Source: an uncultured Acetatifactor sp.
Lineage (GTDB): Bacteria; Bacillota; Clostridia; Lachnospirales; Lachnospiraceae
Assembly (NCBI GenBank): GCA_947627115.1
Contig: CANQUQ010000010.1
Span: 18,623 to 82,622, forward strand
DNA: 64,000 nt
Direction of reading: 5' to 3'
Part shown: positions 60,966-64,000 of the stretch, one piece after another
Numbering within the stretch: position 1 is the stretch's first letter
Layout of the letters: every line of letters starts with the position of its first letter
Translations under genes and position numbers: made by a program
The notes under the pieces: model-generated
What the model was told of the DNA's origin: nothing
Database searches by the model: none
The model's input: the letters and a program-made list of their open reading frames with translations, nothing else

Positions 60966-62255
60966 TTATTCAATCGGTATCTGTACTTCAACTGTACAGC
61001 CCCCTCCTGGTGTATCTTTCACTATAATCGTCCCACGATGGAGTTTTACGATTTCCAACGCTATACTTAGACCCAATCCATAATGGTTTTTATCTGTTCT
61101 TGATTGATCCCCGGAATAAAACCGCTGAAATACCTTTCCTTTTTCTTCATTGGCTATTCCGGGACCATGATCTTTCACATAAAAAAGAATCGACTTTTCC
61201 ATTACCTTAGCGCCTGTTTCAATAGATGCTCCGGATGGAGAATAAGAAATCGCATTGTCAAATAAAACTCCAAGAGCTTGTTTTATATGGTTTTTATCAC
61301 ATACCAGCAGGGGATATTGCTCCTCAATATCCAAATCCAAATGAAGATTCTTCTTTTGAGCCGGTTCGATATATTCCTCCCATGTTTCTATAAGAAGTGT
61401 ATCAACATCGGTCTTTTTCATATCCATTGTCCAATGTCCTGTGTCACTTGCTGCCAATGAAAGCAGCGCCTGAACAAGCCCCGACATGCGGCTGCACTCA
61501 TTCAGAATAACTTTCTGCTTCTGTGCAGAGACAGCATCCATATCTTCAACCCTTAATGTCTCTGCATTTGCCTGGATAACAGCCAGAGGGGATTTTAATT
61601 CGTGTGAAGCAGAAGCAATAAAATCCTTTTGGCTTTTCATCGCTGTTTCTACTGGATGGATAGCTTCTCCGATCAAAAAACGGCTTATGAAAAACATCAG
61701 CAGACAAACGCCGACCCAGACAGTCAGATACCAGATACAGTTTTTCTGGAAAATGCTTCCGAAAGTTGAACGGGGATAGGCTAATATGATTTCGCCGGGG
61801 GTGTCATTTATGAAAAAGGTGCTGTGCAATCCGTAAAACTCTTTTTTATTGCTGTCGTAAATTGTGCAGATAGTCCGGGCAGTGGCTCCATTTTCTGTCC
61901 CGTCCGCTTCGATTTGCTCCATAGAGAGAATGTCTTTGCCGGATTTTATCTGTCTGCTTACCATCTCGAGGGAAAGGGTAGTGTTTTCGGAACTTGATTG
62001 CTGGTGAATACCATCAGAAACAAAAATGTAGCCCTGCAGCTTTTCATTATATTTTGACAGATTCAGTTCTGACAGATCCTTCGATTGCCGTGCTAATTCA
62101 ATGATACTGTCAGTCATATTTTCCACATACTCTATTTCGTAGCTCTGTACCCGTTTAACTGTGCCTTTTATCATCAGACACATGGCCGCCGTAAAGATAA
62201 GCATTGTAAATGAAAGAAACAGCAGCATGAGCCTTTTTCGTAATTTCTTTATCAT
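60966..62255 (-). CDS. Sensor histidine kinase of the lower-GC locus
   Basis: 429 aa. Two membrane helices (LMLLFLSFTMLIFTAAMCLM and CIWYLTVWVGVCLLMFFISR) flank an extracytoplasmic domain of about 125 residues. Phospho-acceptor SASHELKSPLAVIQAN, ATPase motifs NHIKQALGVLFDNAIS, KDHGPGIANEEKGKVF and YGLGLSIALEIVK. The ATG at 62255 overlaps the regulator stop (ATGA) and has AGGAG upstream. Transcribed away from the lipoprotein/ABC genes that it probably controls. Confidence 0.93.
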   Translation of the reverse strand: MIKKLRKRLMLLFLSFTMLIFTAAMCLMIKGTVKRVQSYEIEYVENMTDSIIELARQSKDLSELNLSKYNEKLQGYIFVSDGIHQQSSSENTTLSLEMVSRQIKSGKDILSMEQIEADGTENGATARTICTIYDSNKKEFYGLHSTFFINDTPGEIILAYPRSTFGSIFQKNCIWYLTVWVGVCLLMFFISRFLIGEAIHPVETAMKSQKDFIASASHELKSPLAVIQANAETLRVEDMDAVSAQKQKVILNECSRMSGLVQALLSLAASDTGHWTMDMKKTDVDTLLIETWEEYIEPAQKKNLHLDLDIEEQYPLLVCDKNHIKQALGVLFDNAISYSPSGASIETGAKVMEKSILFYVKDHGPGIANEEKGKVFQRFYSGDQSRTDKNHYGLGLSIALEIVKLHRGTIIVKDTPGGGCTVEVQIPIE

Positions 62256-62935
62256 TGCAATTCTCCTAAACAAAAACCGGCTCCATATATCGTTTTTATC
62301 GTAGTTTTACATTTTAGTTCCCGAAACCGTTTCCGTAAAAAATGAATATAGTTGTCCACATTGCCGTTTTCTATCTCTGTGTTTTCTCCCCATACCCGCC
62401 AGATCAGCTCGCTGCGGCTATGGGTTTTATCAGGCATCTCCATAAAAACTGTAATAAGATCAGATTCCTTTTGCGTCAGAATTACAGAATGGTTCTTGCA
62501 AGTCAACCTTCTGTGTTCTCGGTCCAGCGTTAGGTCATACGCAGTAAGAATTTCTTTATTCACAATCTCAGCTGGTCTGCGTGTGAGAGCTCTGATCCTT
62601 GCAAGCAGTTCCCTGACATGAAATGGTTTCACCAGATAATCATCTGCGCCGCAGTCTAATCCGTCGATTTTATCTTCTAACGCCCCAAGTCCGGTCAGAA
62701 TGATAACAGGCGTAGGGATATGCTTTTGGCGCATGGCTTTCAAAATCGTTAACCCGTCTACAATAGGTAACATTCTGTCAAGCAATACAACATCATAACA
62801 ATACGTGTCATTTAGGGCGTAACCGAGAGCTTCCTCCCCATCATAGCAACAATCTATAATATATCCTTCCTTTTTCAGTTGTTCTGCCACAACTTCAGAT
62901 AATTGCCGGTCATCTTCTACAAACAATATCCGCAT
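62252..62935 (-). CDS. OmpR-family response regulator of the lower-GC locus
   Basis: 227 aa. Receiver domain with RILFVEDDRQLSEVV, Asp in VVLLDRMLP, and YLVKPFHVRELLARIRAL; winged helix with TQKESDLITVFMEMP and YIHFLRKRFRELKCKTTIKTIYGAGF. The second of two consecutive ATGs (62935) is better spaced from AAGGAGG. Divergent from the lipoprotein gene by about 150 bp. Confidence 0.93.
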   Translation of the reverse strand: MRILFVEDDRQLSEVVAEQLKKEGYIIDCCYDGEEALGYALNDTYCYDVVLLDRMLPIVDGLTILKAMRQKHIPTPVIILTGLGALEDKIDGLDCGADDYLVKPFHVRELLARIRALTRRPAEIVNKEILTAYDLTLDREHRRLTCKNHSVILTQKESDLITVFMEMPDKTHSRSELIWRVWGENTEIENGNVDNYIHFLRKRFRELKCKTTIKTIYGAGFCLGELQ

Positions 62936-63030
62936 CATGTCCTCCTTAAATATATATTTCCAATCTTATTATAGCAGACGACTTTCTAAAAATCTTCTAA
63001 GAATACGCAAATATTCTTTTATTGTTTTGA

Positions 63031-63059
63031 TGACTTTTATAGAACTTACCTCGTATAAT
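63031..63059 (+). promoter_or_regulatory. Candidate regulated promoter of the lipoprotein/ABC operon
   Basis: A consensus TATAAT (63054-63059) lies 31 bp before the start codon, but the -35 region 17 bp upstream (TGACTT) is weak, as expected for a promoter that needs an activator such as the divergent response regulator. Confidence 0.45.
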
Positions 63060-63090
63060 CTGTCCGAACAAAACAAGGAGGTGTTTTCAT

Positions 63091-63582
63091 ATGAAACACA
63101 AAATGATTTTACTTTTCGTAATTATGATATTGGTACTTGCCTGCGTAGGGTGCGGACAGCAGACTCAAGAAGAATCCCCTAATCAGAGTTCGACTGCCCC
63201 TTTGCCGGCCAACGGCCAGGATACCGGAACCGATGAAAATCCATCCGATGCAAACAAACTTTTTGAAATCAGCAATCTAAGCGGTACAGTTTACGAGTTT
63301 ACGGAAACGGGCTGTACGGTTTCTCCTACCAAAGAAGGCGGTGAGGGAGAAGCTATTCAGGATGCCCCCGGCTATGAGGATACCTTTGTATCTGTTGTGT
63401 ATGATTCCGATTGTACGTTCTGGATTGCTCATGTGGACATTCAGACTGCGACAGCTGCTTATGAAACTGCGACAGTAGAGAATGTAAAAAAACAAACTTC
63501 TCTTATTATCTGCGGAGACTATGACGAAAACGATGTTCTCCATGCCAACCGTGTATTCATACACAGAATAGAAGGGATGTGA
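63091..63582 (+). CDS. Small lipoprotein preceding an FtsX/MacB-like permease
   Basis: 163 aa with lipobox VGC (Cys about 21) in MILLFVIMILVLACVGCG, a Ser/Asn/Thr-rich linker, and a beta-rich domain (ISNLSGTVYEFTETGCTVSP, ICGDYDENDVLHANRVFIH). A very strong ribosome binding site (AAGGAGGTG) is present. The gap to the permease gene is 6 bp. Function not recognised; possibly an accessory or signal protein of the transporter. Confidence 0.8.
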   Translation: MKHKMILLFVIMILVLACVGCGQQTQEESPNQSSTAPLPANGQDTGTDENPSDANKLFEISNLSGTVYEFTETGCTVSPTKEGGEGEAIQDAPGYEDTFVSVVYDSDCTFWIAHVDIQTATAAYETATVENVKKQTSLIICGDYDENDVLHANRVFIHRIEGM

Positions 63583-63588
63583 GAATCA

Positions 63589-64000
63589 ATGCACTTTTAT
63601 CAAAGAGCTTTCCGGTATTTTTGCCGCAAGAAAAATAAAAGCGTTCTTTTGTTTCTTTGCTTTTTTATCACCAGCACTATGATTTTATGTGGAATCATGG
63701 TGTTACAGACTGCCCAGGCCACCAGCCGTTCCATGTGGGAAAAGACAGGTACAAAGATTGTTCTGAAAGATCAGAGGAGAGAAAATAAGATTCAAACAGG
63801 ACTTTGCTCTCAAATTTTGGAGCTTCCCAATGTTAGCAAAATTAACCGCGTAGCAAGTCATACCGCTTATTCGGGAAATTTTACACCTGTAATCGTAAAA
63901 GATGATAAAAGTGATCTCAACGCGTCGGTCACGCTTCAGGCGTATGATAATACAGAAACGGATGGTTCCTTTGCAGAAGAAAAGTATAGACTGCTCGATG
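63589..64000 (+). CDS. FtsX/MacB-like ABC transporter permease, N-terminal part (cut by window end)
   Basis: The frame from ATG 63589 stays open to the window end (137 codons). It opens YQRAFRYFCRKKNKSVLLF followed by a membrane helix and an extracytoplasmic region (EKTGTKIVLKDQRRE, LELPNVSKINRVASH) of the type found in MacB permeases. GGGATGTGAG lies upstream. With the divergent two-component system this looks like an antimicrobial-peptide or envelope-stress ABC module. Confidence 0.78.
   Translation, partial: MHFYQRAFRYFCRKKNKSVLLFLCFFITSTMILCGIMVLQTAQATSRSMWEKTGTKIVLKDQRRENKIQTGLCSQILELPNVSKINRVASHTAYSGNFTPVIVKDDKSDLNASVTLQAYDNTETDGSFAEEKYRLLD

Overview
The window looks like chromosome from a spore-forming Lachnospiraceae (Clostridium cluster XIVa-type Firmicute). 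The signs are the gene families and their order: cinA-recA-recX-rny, yicC-remA-gmk-rpoZ, comEA-two-component-gerM-comEC-holA, the sporulation genes spoVAD, spoVAE, spoIIM and a Spo0A-type DNA-binding protein, strong AGGAGG-type ribosome binding sites, and a moderately GC-rich coding background. No rRNA or tRNA gene and no CRISPR array was seen.

Layout. 0-6.8 kb: end of a trypsin-like protease gene, folD, and an oligopeptide-type ABC importer operon with a fused double ATPase. 6.8-15.7 kb: a calcium-type P-ATPase, trpS, an SH3-repeat membrane protein, and a dispersed spoVA locus (spoVAD and spoVAE separated by an acyltransferase gene, a small ORF and ridA). 15.7-24 kb: degV and the arginine genes, with argG divergent from argC-GNAT-argJ-argB-argD. 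24-36 kb: an orphan solute-binding protein, comEA/comEC competence genes flanking a two-component system and a GerMN lipoprotein, holA, ptsI, and a receiver-less Spo0A-like protein. 36-48.7 kb: glgA, a flippase, rqcH on the opposite strand, then yicC-remA-gmk-rpoZ-rimO-pgsA-cinA and LexA-controlled recA-recX. 55-60.7 kb: rny, an aminotransferase, a NUDIX hydrolase, spoIIM and a protein with four HTH repeats. 60.7-64 kb: a lower-GC locus with a two-component system, a lipoprotein and the start of an FtsX/MacB-like permease.

The stand-out region is an AT-rich island at about 48.8-55.0 kb, wedged between recX and rny and bounded by a perfect 30-bp direct repeat that overlaps the rny promoter. 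It carries a decayed IS3-family transposase and a compact operon: a 47-aa precursor-like peptide with a YxxPxL leader motif, a very stable intergenic hairpin, a PqqD-type RiPP recognition protein, a B12-binding radical SAM enzyme, an M50-like membrane protein with a variant EExxH site, and an ABC exporter permease and ATPase. This is most simply read as a horizontally acquired RiPP (modified peptide) biosynthesis and export cluster. I do not recognise it as a named class.

A second, unexpected theme is short degenerate tandem repeats at gene ends. At least five arrays (periods 17-38 bp) copy the last codons and stop codon of the neighbouring gene, and three more sit in nearby intergenic gaps, one of them carrying the likely ptsI promoter.
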